Source of the DNA: an uncultured Caulobacter sp.
GTDB taxonomy: Bacteria; Pseudomonadota; Alphaproteobacteria; Caulobacterales; Caulobacteraceae
Length of the DNA stretch: 39,155 nt
Assembly (NCBI RefSeq): GCF_937900395.1
Contig: NZ_CALCDX010000101.1
Span: 1 to 39,155 of the forward strand
Reading direction: 5' to 3'
The position numbers and the translations under genes are program-made. This document shows, in pieces, positions 33,077-39,155 of the stretch. Position 1 is the stretch's first letter. Each line of letters begins with the position of its first letter. Under the pieces are notes generated by a model. The model had not been told where the DNA came from. It saw only the letters and a program-made list of their open reading frames with translations, and ran no database searches.

Positions 33077-34085
33077 GCGACTTCAGATAGGCTCGGAACG
33101 CGGCCATCGTCATCAGGCGGGCGGGGTCGGCCAAGGCTCCGCCCGGGTCGTTCTTGCGGGTCGGCGCCACCTCGTCGTGGCCCAGGACGCGATCTAGGCT
33201 GAAGGTCGCGGGGAAGGTCTTGGCCAGATACAGGCACAGGTTGGTCAGCGCCTCGAACTGGTCGAAGCTGTAGGGCAGATAGGTCCCGGCCTTGATGTTG
33301 CCGTCTGTCGCGACCGTGCGGACCTCCGAGGCGGCGAACCATTCGTCGTGGATCGACTTCCGCTGGCAGCGCCCCCGCGCGTCGAGCACGACATTGCCGG
33401 CGGCGTCGCGGACCGCGTTGAACCAAGGACAGAAGACGCCGTCCTCCTGGGCTTCATACAGGCGGCCAGGATTGTTCATTTCGAAGCCGACATAGTAGCG
33501 CGAGACCCCGGTCCGCTGGGTCACCGGACACTGGCTGACGCCGGCGTGCGAGCCCCACTCGCTCCACTCGAAGTTCTCAGGCAGGAAGATCGTCCCGGTG
33601 CGGCTGATTTCGCCGTAGTGAAAGCCGTTGGCCTGACCCGACCGCATCATGTCCGAGGTGCGGGCGTCGGAGTCCTCGACGCCGTTGCCGGCCTTCTTGA
33701 TGCGATAGGCGTCGAAATGGACGATCAAGCCTTCCAGGCCGTTCGGCCGTCGGCCTTGGACGCGATGGCGGACCCCGTCGGCGATCTGGAAGCGCGGCGG
33801 GACGTAGTCGTGGAGCTGGCTGCGATCGGGACGTTCGGCGTCCTCCTCGGTCAGCGGCTGGAAATTGCGGCAGCCGCCCGCCCAGACGTACTCGCCGCCG
33901 CCCAGATCGAACCACTGGCTGACGCCAGAGACGAGGTCGCCCGTCACCGCGTTCCTGACGGGAAAACGCGTCCCCGCCTCGATGACGCGCGCCTTGTGAG
34001 AGGTCGTGCGAGGCTTGTCCCGGCGGACGTTCAGCCGTCCGGCCGCTTCGACCGACCCCCGCTCCGATGGAAACGGATCCGCCAT
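33069..34085 (-). CDS. N-acetylmuramoyl-L-alanine amidase (Amidase_2 type) with SH3-like domain
   Basis: This 338-residue protein has an SH3-like N-terminal module (GRLNVRRDKPRT..., GEYVWAGG) and a zinc amidase domain. Probable zinc ligands are the His in LIVHFDAYR, the His in GSHAGVSQC, and the final GHDEVAPTRKNDPGGAL block, where D takes the last ligand place as in AmiD/PGRP enzymes. Inserts between these blocks make it longer than a minimal amidase. I see no clear signal peptide, so it may act in the cytoplasm, be released by lysis, or use another route. The role is inferred to be peptidoglycan cleavage or turnover; an immunity or phage-related role is less likely. Confidence 0.75.
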   Translation of the reverse strand: MADPFPSERGSVEAAGRLNVRRDKPRTTSHKARVIEAGTRFPVRNAVTGDLVSGVSQWFDLGGGEYVWAGGCRNFQPLTEEDAERPDRSQLHDYVPPRFQIADGVRHRVQGRRPNGLEGLIVHFDAYRIKKAGNGVEDSDARTSDMMRSGQANGFHYGEISRTGTIFLPENFEWSEWGSHAGVSQCPVTQRTGVSRYYVGFEMNNPGRLYEAQEDGVFCPWFNAVRDAAGNVVLDARGRCQRKSIHDEWFAASEVRTVATDGNIKAGTYLPYSFDQFEALTNLCLYLAKTFPATFSLDRVLGHDEVAPTRKNDPGGALADPARLMTMAAFRAYLKSLI

Positions 34086-34158
34086 GCCATCGCCCCCTAT
34101 CGCACTTCACAGGCATAGCGGGCGCAGCGGTAAATTACAATCTTTGAGAGATTTCCCG

Positions 34159-34731
34159 CTAGGAGAACTCTCGCGCGAACATAGCCTCGAAGCCGGCGAT
34201 CATCTCCTCGGCTTCCGGCGCCACAAGGCGCGCCACCGCGGCGGCGAACGTCACCGGCGCCAGGCCCGAGGCGCTGACCACCTTGCCGCTGCTGACGGCC
34301 TTGGGCGTGTCCAGGTAATGCTCCGAGCCCGCATAGCCGGGGACGACGCCCTCCAGCCAGTCCTTGCCGTTCGAGGTGTGCTGGCGGCCCTCGAACAAGC
34401 CCGCGCGCGCCAGGGCCGTCGTGCCCGCGCATATGCCCGCCACCGGCTTGCCGTCGGCGAAGGCCTGACGCACCAGCACCGTGATCGCCGGGTTTTCGCC
34501 CTTCGACCATTCATCGCTGCCGATCAGGATGAAGAGGTCGGCGTCGCTGAGCACCGGATCATCGAAGCGGTAGTCCGCGGCCGCCAGGATTCCGCCGATC
34601 GAGGTCTCCGGATCACCGGTCGGGGTGGCGATCTCGATCTGGACCTTCAGGTGCTCGCGCAGCAGGGCCAGCACGGGACCGGCCTCCCAATCGGCCCAAC
34701 CCGGCTGCAGAAAGGCGACGGCGACGGTCAT
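34159..34731 (-). CDS. DJ-1/PfpI family protein
   Basis: This 190-residue protein of the DJ-1/PfpI superfamily shows the Rossmann-like pattern. The elbow with the nucleophile Cys is GKPVAGICAGTTALARAGL (Cys near residue 100), preceded by DADLFILIGS. Members act as deglycases, glyoxalases, amidases or redox sensors. The ATG at 34731 is chosen over a GTG two codons upstream because AGGAG then has proper spacing. It is divergent from msrB with only 51 bp between starts, which suggests a shared stress-related control region. Confidence 0.85.
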   Translation of the reverse strand: MTVAVAFLQPGWADWEAGPVLALLREHLKVQIEIATPTGDPETSIGGILAAADYRFDDPVLSDADLFILIGSDEWSKGENPAITVLVRQAFADGKPVAGICAGTTALARAGLFEGRQHTSNGKDWLEGVVPGYAGSEHYLDTPKAVSSGKVVSASGLAPVTFAAAVARLVAPEAEEMIAGFEAMFAREFS

Positions 34732-34782
34732 GATCACTCCTGGAACTACCCGTTCGGCGCGTGAGCGCCTACATTGGCTGTC

Positions 34783-35262
34783 ATGACAGACGCAGCCATC
34801 CTTTCAACCGCCGGCTTCGATCTCACCCCGCCGACGGAGCCCGAACGCGAACGCCTGGAGGCCGACCTGACGGCCGAGGAGGCCCGCGTCCTCCTCCATC
34901 ACGGCACCGAGGCGCCGTTCTGCGGCGGCCTGCTGGGCGAGAAGAACCCCGGCGTCTATTGCTGCCGCCTCTGCGGCCTGCCGCTGTTCAAGCACGAGAC
35001 CAAGTTCGAGAGCGGCACCGGCTGGCCCAGCTTCTACGCGCCGTTCGCCGAGGACCATGTGATCGGGGTGCGCGACACCTCCTACGGCATGGTCCGCATC
35101 GAGACCCGCTGCGCCCGTTGCGACAGCCACCAGGGCCACGTCTTCCCCGACGGCCCGGAGCCGACTCGACTGCGCTACTGCATCAACTCGGTATCGCTGC
35201 AGTTCGTGAAGTCCGGCGATCCCCTGCCCGATCCGCTACATCGCGGCGACCGGATCGGGTGA
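34783..35262 (+). CDS. msrB: peptide methionine-(R)-S-oxide reductase
   Basis: This 159-residue enzyme reduces methionine-R-sulfoxide in proteins. The two zinc-binding CxxC pairs are seen (CRLCG and CARC), plus FESGTGWPSF and the catalytic RYCINSVSLQF with its Cys. The ATG at 34783 gives a normal N-terminus; a TTG three codons upstream is possible. An intrinsic terminator follows the stop. The divergent DJ-1/PfpI neighbour suggests that both serve repair of damaged proteins. Confidence 0.95.
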   Translation: MTDAAILSTAGFDLTPPTEPERERLEADLTAEEARVLLHHGTEAPFCGGLLGEKNPGVYCCRLCGLPLFKHETKFESGTGWPSFYAPFAEDHVIGVRDTSYGMVRIETRCARCDSHQGHVFPDGPEPTRLRYCINSVSLQFVKSGDPLPDPLHRGDRIG

Positions 35263-35269
35263 CGCGTTT

Positions 35270-35299
35270 GGGTGAGACGACGGTCTCGCCCCAGCTTTT
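35270..35299 (+). terminator. intrinsic terminator of msrB
   Basis: GGGTGAGAC (35270-35278) pairs with GTCTCGCCC (35283-35291), a 9-bp stem with one G-U pair and a 4-nt loop. TTTT follows at 35296-35299. It begins 7 nt after the msrB stop codon. Confidence 0.75.
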
Positions 35300-35313
35300 C
35301 TTAATTCCTATCG

Positions 35314-35327
35314 AATTCATATGAATT
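35314..35327. promoter_or_regulatory. AATTCATATGAATT palindrome
   Basis: This perfect 14-bp palindrome lies in a short AT-rich stretch 61 bp before the alpha/beta hydrolase gene. It is a likely operator overlapping that gene's promoter. The regulator is unknown. Confidence 0.35.
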
Positions 35328-35387
35328 GAGCGAACGCCGCGAAAGGCGCCATCTGCGCTCGACGGCCACCCGTGACCCGAGCGCATC

Positions 35388-36002
35388 ATGATCCCCGCCC
35401 CGCACGCCTTCGAAACGCCGCGTCACCACCGTCGCGACGACGCCGACGGCCCGCCGATTCTGATTGTCCCGGGCCTCTACAACTCCGGCCCCGATCACTG
35501 GCAGACCCATTGGGAGCGCGAGCTCCCCAACGCCGAGCGCATCGAGCAGCAGGATTGGGAGCGCCCCCTGCTCGGCGACTGGACGATCAGCCTGGCCGAG
35601 GCGGTGCGCCAGCGACCGGGCGCGATCCTGGTGGCGCACAGCCTGGGCTGCGCCCTCGTCGCCCACTTCGCCCAGGTCACGGGCGGACGCGGCGTCGGCG
35701 GAGCGATGCTGGTCGCACCGGCCGACGTCAATCGCGAGGGGCCGGCAGGTCGTCTTCTGGTCGGCTTCTCGCCGATCCCGCGCCAGCGTCTGCCCTTCCC
35801 CAGCCTGGTCGTCGCCAGCCGCAACGACCCTTATGTCGAGATCGAGCGCGCCGAAGCCTTCGCGCGCGGCTGGGGCTCCGAGTTCGTCGACCTGGGCCGC
35901 GCCGGCCACATCAACGTCGACTCCGGCCATGGTCCCTGGGTGAAGGGACGGAGCCTGCTCAAGGGCTTGACCGACCGGGTCGAGGCGGCCCGGCGTCTCT
36001 AG
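35388..36002 (+). CDS. RBBP9/YdeN-like alpha/beta hydrolase
   Basis: This 204-residue small serine hydrolase of the RBBP9/YdeN group starts its fold with PILIVPGLYNSGPDHWQTHWE, a family hallmark. The nucleophile elbow is AHSLG (Ser near residue 85), followed by the catalytic Asp in SRNDPY and the His in GRAGHINVDSGHG. The natural substrate is unknown; members are esterase-like. Its stop codon and that of the convergent SDR gene share the palindrome CTAG, so the coding regions overlap by 4 bp. Confidence 0.9.
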   Translation: MIPAPHAFETPRHHRRDDADGPPILIVPGLYNSGPDHWQTHWERELPNAERIEQQDWERPLLGDWTISLAEAVRQRPGAILVAHSLGCALVAHFAQVTGGRGVGGAMLVAPADVNREGPAGRLLVGFSPIPRQRLPFPSLVVASRNDPYVEIERAEAFARGWGSEFVDLGRAGHINVDSGHGPWVKGRSLLKGLTDRVEAARRL

Positions 36003-36826
36003 AACGTTGTGTCCAACGCCACCGGGGTCCAAGCTTCGAGATCGGCCAGCAGCTTCTGGGCATGGTTGCGAACCATGTCCACCGCGTCGGCGCCCAGTTG
36101 CAGGCGCAGCGGCGTGACCTCGGCGGCCAAGGCCTTGGCGATCGCCTGGGCGGCCTTGGCCGGGTCACCGGGCTGGGTGTCATGCATGGCGTGGGCGAAT
36201 TCGCGGGTCGGCCCCACCGTCTCCGCATAGGCGGGATTGGCCGGCATGTGGCGCATGGCGCCAGACGCCAGGTTGGTGCGGAAGGCGCCAGGCTCGACGA
36301 TCAGCACCTTGATCCCGAACGGCGCCAGCTCGCCCGCCAGCGCCTCCGACAGCCCCTCCAGCGCGAATTTGCTGGCGCTATAGGCGCCGAAGCCTGGCAT
36401 CGAAAGCTGGCCGCCCAGGCTGGAGATATTGACGATTGCGCCCGACTTCTGGACCCGCAGCGTCGGCAAAGCAGCTTGCGTCACCGCCACCGCGCCAAAG
36501 AAGTTGGTCTCCATCTGGGCGCGCAATTCGGCCATCGGCGTCTCCTCGACCGCCCCGACGACGCCATAGCCCGCGTTGTTGATCAGCACGTCGATGCGGC
36601 CAAAGCGATCGAGCGCGGCCTTGATGGCGATCTCCGCGTCGCCGGCCTTGGTGACGTCCAGCGGTTGGGCCAGCACCTGGCCGGGCGCCTCGGCGGCGAG
36701 CGCCGCCAGCTTGTCGACGCTGCGGGCGGCGGCGACCACCTTGTGTCCCTGAGCAATCGCATAGCGGGCGAAGGCCTCGCCGAAGCCGCTCGACGCCCCC
36801 GTGATGAACCAGACCTGCTCGGACAT
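35999..36826 (-). CDS. short-chain dehydrogenase/reductase (SDR)
   Basis: This 275-residue SDR has TGASSGFGEA (nucleotide binding), DVT, NNAGYG, ISSLGGQ with the catalytic Ser, and YSASKFALEG with Tyr-x3-Lys, followed by VEPGAFRTN. This set is typical of the subgroup annotated as oxidoreductases acting on ketones or steroids; the substrate is unknown. It ends against the alpha/beta hydrolase gene, with the two stops sharing CTAG. The ATG at 36826 gives a standard N-terminus. Confidence 0.92.
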   Translation of the reverse strand: MSEQVWFITGASSGFGEAFARYAIAQGHKVVAAARSVDKLAALAAEAPGQVLAQPLDVTKAGDAEIAIKAALDRFGRIDVLINNAGYGVVGAVEETPMAELRAQMETNFFGAVAVTQAALPTLRVQKSGAIVNISSLGGQLSMPGFGAYSASKFALEGLSEALAGELAPFGIKVLIVEPGAFRTNLASGAMRHMPANPAYAETVGPTREFAHAMHDTQPGDPAKAAQAIAKALAAEVTPLRLQLGADAVDMVRNHAQKLLADLEAWTPVALDTTF

Positions 36827-36894
36827 GCACGTTCTCCCGCTTTCACGCGCTGCGCACGCTGAACGAGTCGTTCTGGTTGCGCTACCGCGCGCGC

Positions 36895-37635
36895 CTAGAT
36901 CGTGCGCAGCAAGGCTTCGGGCGCCAAAGCGCGCGGCGTGAAACGCGCCTCGCGCACCGCGCCCTTGAAGTAGTCGATCTTGTTCATCCGCGCGCCGACC
37001 GACGAGCGCCCCTGCCCTTGCGGCGTGAACGCGATCTCCGCCTCGCCCTGCAGCTGGCCGTTGACGAAGGCGCGATACATCTTGCCGTCATAGCTCTGGG
37101 CGACCCAGTACCACCGCCCGACGGGGAAAGTCTTGTCCTGGAACAGCAGGGTCTGCTTGTAGCCCGGGCCGGTGGCGAAGGCGTCGAGACTCCAGGCCTC
37201 CCCGGTGACGCGGATCTCGAACAGCATGCGCGTGACCGAAGGCGGCGCGCCGGGCGTCATGTCCTCCTCGTTGAGGTGGAACCAGCGCTGGGCGAAGACG
37301 CCGCCGTCGGGCCGGAACAGCGCTTCGAAGGTGAACTGGGACATGCCCGCCAGCGGATGGCGGTCGATCACCAGACGGTCGTCGACGCCGTCGAACTGCA
37401 CCGCCTTTCCATAAGGCGTGTCGACCAAGCGCGGATCGCCCTCGGTGGTCGTGGCGACGCCGCCGATGTTGGTCAGACGATCGAAGGTCCAGCGCGTCTG
37501 ATCGGGGGTGTCACGCGGTGGCCGCCGCCCCATCGCCGCGGCGTCGAGCCCCGCCGGCAGCGCGGCGAGACCGCCGAGCACGACTCGCCGCCCGATCGGT
37601 CGCGAAAGCTCGCCGAAGCCCTTGAACGCGGTCAT
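36895..37635 (-). CDS. exported LamG-domain protein
   Basis: This 246-residue protein has a Tat-like start (RPIGRRVVLGGLAALPAGLDAAA, twin Arg then a hydrophobic stretch) and one LamG/concanavalin jelly roll covering the rest. The jelly-roll marks are GKAVQFDGVDDRLVIDRHP, FTFEALFRPDG, WYWVAQSYDGKMYRAFVNGQLQGE and GAVREARFTPRAL. LamG domains bind or cleave glycans. No catalytic residues are evident, so a carbohydrate-binding or structural role is possible. A TGACACCGGT operator lies 26 bp upstream, matching that of the 1258-residue LamG gene. Confidence 0.75.
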   Translation of the reverse strand: MTAFKGFGELSRPIGRRVVLGGLAALPAGLDAAAMGRRPPRDTPDQTRWTFDRLTNIGGVATTTEGDPRLVDTPYGKAVQFDGVDDRLVIDRHPLAGMSQFTFEALFRPDGGVFAQRWFHLNEEDMTPGAPPSVTRMLFEIRVTGEAWSLDAFATGPGYKQTLLFQDKTFPVGRWYWVAQSYDGKMYRAFVNGQLQGEAEIAFTPQGQGRSSVGARMNKIDYFKGAVREARFTPRALAPEALLRTI

Positions 37636-37660
37636 GACGTCTCCTCCCCGATGCTTTTAA

Positions 37661-37674
37661 TGACACCGGTATCA
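37661..37674. promoter_or_regulatory. TGACACCGGT operator upstream of small LamG gene
   Basis: TGACACCGGTATCA matches the palindrome TGACACCGGTGTCA at 13 of 14 positions, 26 bp before the ATG at 37635 (minus strand). Both this and the site at 28761 are preceded by AA. A common LacI-type regulator is inferred. Confidence 0.55.
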
Positions 37675-37745
37675 GCGTCGATGCTGCGGTCACGAAAGGT
37701 CTTTTTCAAGCCGAAACCGGCGCTTCGTTCAGAGGAAGAAAGAGA

Positions 37746-37830
37746 TGGTGCGGGCGGTCGGGGTCGAACCGACACTCCTTTCGGAACCGGATTTTGAGTC
37801 CGGCGCGTCTACCAGTTTCACCACGCCCGC
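37746..37830 (-). tRNA. tRNA-Leu (CAA)
   Basis: This is an 85-nt tRNA read on the minus strand. The acceptor stem GCGGGCG pairs with CGCCCGC, followed by A and an encoded CCA. The D-arm, anticodon stem GCCGGA/TCCGG with loop CTCAAAA (anticodon CAA), long class-II variable arm and T-arm with TTCGACC are all present. It reads UUG codons. It sits 100 bp from the start of the divergent chimeric gene; tRNA genes are common phage integration sites. Confidence 0.95.
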
Positions 37831-37929
37831 AGGCTTCGCAACGCGAAGGGTGGTCTTCCTAGCAGGCGTCGACAGCGAATTCCAGTCTCGCGACGACCAG
37901 TCTAGCATCGAAATCCACGGAGATTCCCG

Positions 37930-39155
37930 ATGCCTCGTCCCGGCCCGCGCAACCTGATCACCGACGTCCCCGGCCTGACCGTGGGTTGCGTCGAAGACGA
38001 GGCCGTCCGCACGGGCGTGACGGTGCTGCTGTGCCCCGACGCCTGGACGGCGGCGGTCGACGTGCGCGGCGGCGGACCGGCCGTGCGCGAGACCGACACG
38101 CTGCGCCCAGAGAACAGCTTCTCCCGCGCCCACGCCATCTGCCTGTCGGGCGGTTCGGTGTTCGGGCTAGGCGCGGCGGACGGTGCGGCGATCGCCCTCT
38201 CCGCCCGGGACGTCGGGGTCAAGCTGGCGGCCGGTTCGCCCGCTATCCCGATCGTCCCGGCCGCCTCGCTGCATGACCTGGGCAACGGCGGCGACAAGGC
38301 CTGGGGTCTCTCGCCGCCTTACCGCGAGCTCGGCATGAAGGCCGTCGAGGTCGCGGCCGCCGACTTCCCACTGGGCGCGGTCGGCGCAGGTCGGGGGGCG
38401 ATGGCGGGCGTGGTCAAGGGCGGCCTCGGCTCGGCCAGCGCGGAAACATCGAGCGGCCACAGGATCGCGGCCATCGTCGCCGTCAATGCCATGGGTTCGG
38501 CCACTATCGGCACCGGCCGGCATTTCTGGTCGGCCCCGTTCGAACAGAACGGTGAGTTCGGCGGCAAGGGCATGCCGCAGAACTTCGCGGCATCCGACAT
38601 CGCGCTGAGGGCCAAGGGCGTCAATCTCACGGCCACCACCATCGGCGCCGTCGTCACCGATGCGGTGCTCACCAAGGCGCAGAACCGCTTCAAGCCGTTG
38701 ATCGCGCAGAAGTGGGTGGACGTACAGGGCGACACCGCCGCGCTGAAGGCTTTCGTGAACACGTACCTTGGCGAGGTCTGGCGCGAAGAAGGCGATGGCG
38801 CCGACGCCGCCAGCGTCCTCGCACGCGTCGAAACGTACACCCTCGACACGCTGCTCGCCGCCCGCAAAGTGCGCCGCCGCACCGGCGGCGTCGACGTGCA
38901 AAAGGACCGCCTCGAATGCTCGCTTGTCGCCTGGGGCGATGGCGAGGAGGGTTGGCTTCTCGATCATCAGATTTTCCCCGGAGATACCGCCACGCCTGGC
39001 CCCTGGGAAGACCTTGACGAGTACCTGCGCGACACGCGCGTGGCCATGGTTTGCGTCGACGCGGGCTACAACACCTCGATGGCCATGGCGTTCTGCGATG
39101 GCAAACGGTGGGCTCTGCCTACCAAGGGCGTCACCGGCATGGGCCGCCCGTTGAT
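37930..39155 (+). CDS. chimeric frame: P1-family aminopeptidase N-part fused to phage terminase (GpA) part
   Basis: The frame is open from the ATG to the window edge (408 codons, no stop). Residues 1 to about 251 are a P1/DmpA-family L-aminopeptidase/D-esterase: ITDVPGLTVG, DVRGGGPAVRETD, ICLSGGSVFGLGAADG, GVVKGGLGSAS, and the self-cleavage region TATTIGAVVTDAVLTKAQ. The family's last segment (normally RLA-MAHDG and the terminal TPxDGD block) is absent. From about residue 255 the text is phage terminase large subunit: AALKAFVNTYLGEVW, the GGVDVQKDRLE nuclease-start motif, VAWGDGEEGWLLDH, and VCVDAGYNT with its Asp. The switch is near 38683-38710. It is either a true rearrangement (prophage remnant) or an assembly artefact. 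Confidence 0.75.
   Translation, partial: MPRPGPRNLITDVPGLTVGCVEDEAVRTGVTVLLCPDAWTAAVDVRGGGPAVRETDTLRPENSFSRAHAICLSGGSVFGLGAADGAAIALSARDVGVKLAAGSPAIPIVPAASLHDLGNGGDKAWGLSPPYRELGMKAVEVAAADFPLGAVGAGRGAMAGVVKGGLGSASAETSSGHRIAAIVAVNAMGSATIGTGRHFWSAPFEQNGEFGGKGMPQNFAASDIALRAKGVNLTATTIGAVVTDAVLTKAQNRFKPLIAQKWVDVQGDTAALKAFVNTYLGEVWREEGDGADAASVLARVETYTLDTLLAARKVRRRTGGVDVQKDRLECSLVAWGDGEEGWLLDHQIFPGDTATPGPWEDLDEYLRDTRVAMVCVDAGYNTSMAMAFCDGKRWALPTKGVTGMGRPL

Overview
The window comes from a high-GC alphaproteobacterium, most probably a Caulobacter or close relative. The clues are strong GC bias at third positions, frequent GTG starts, many 1-4 nt start/stop overlaps, TonB receptors paired with PepSY membrane proteins, and a NasTS-controlled nitrate assimilation operon. 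This assignment is inferred from gene content and style; no search was run.

Layout. 1-2409: start of a secreted protein, then an SDR + SnoaL-like pair divergent from a LysR regulator. 2410-3104: non-coding, with a decayed DUF418 tail and two palindromes. 3105-7837: a sensory region holding a soluble chemoreceptor, a small protein, an AcoR-like GAF/HTH regulator without an AAA+ domain, and, divergent from it, a 79-residue protein with a FIST-like protein. 8075-16023: two minus-strand iron-uptake operons, each with a TonB receptor, a PepSY membrane protein and a small membrane protein, and each preceded by a similar Fur-like box. 16374-25821: nitrate assimilation (nasT, nasS, a leader with a candidate NasT-binding RNA, narK, nirB, nirD, nasA, cobA). 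25845-28659: pccA followed by two MerR-type regulators in one coupled minus-strand operon. 28812-33076: a 1258-residue exported LamG protein coupled to a GlcG/HbpS-like protein. 33069-37635: amidase, DJ-1/PfpI protein, MsrB, small alpha/beta hydrolase, SDR and a second exported LamG protein. 37746-37830: tRNA-Leu(CAA). 37930-end: an open frame that begins as a P1-family aminopeptidase and ends as phage terminase large subunit.

How they work together. Nitrate enters by NarK, is reduced to nitrite by NasA and to ammonium by NirBD; CobA feeds siroheme synthesis for NirB. NasS and NasT sense nitrate and should act on the narK leader RNA. The two receptor operons should be iron-repressed. The two LamG exoprotein genes, about 9 kb apart, carry nearly the same 14-bp operator (TGACACCGGT core) just before their start codons, suggesting one carbohydrate-type regulon.

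Most worth a second look: the peptidase-terminase chimera at the right end, the shared LamG operator, the FIST-like/small-protein/GAF-HTH cluster, the NasT leader RNA, and the pccA-merR-merR operon.
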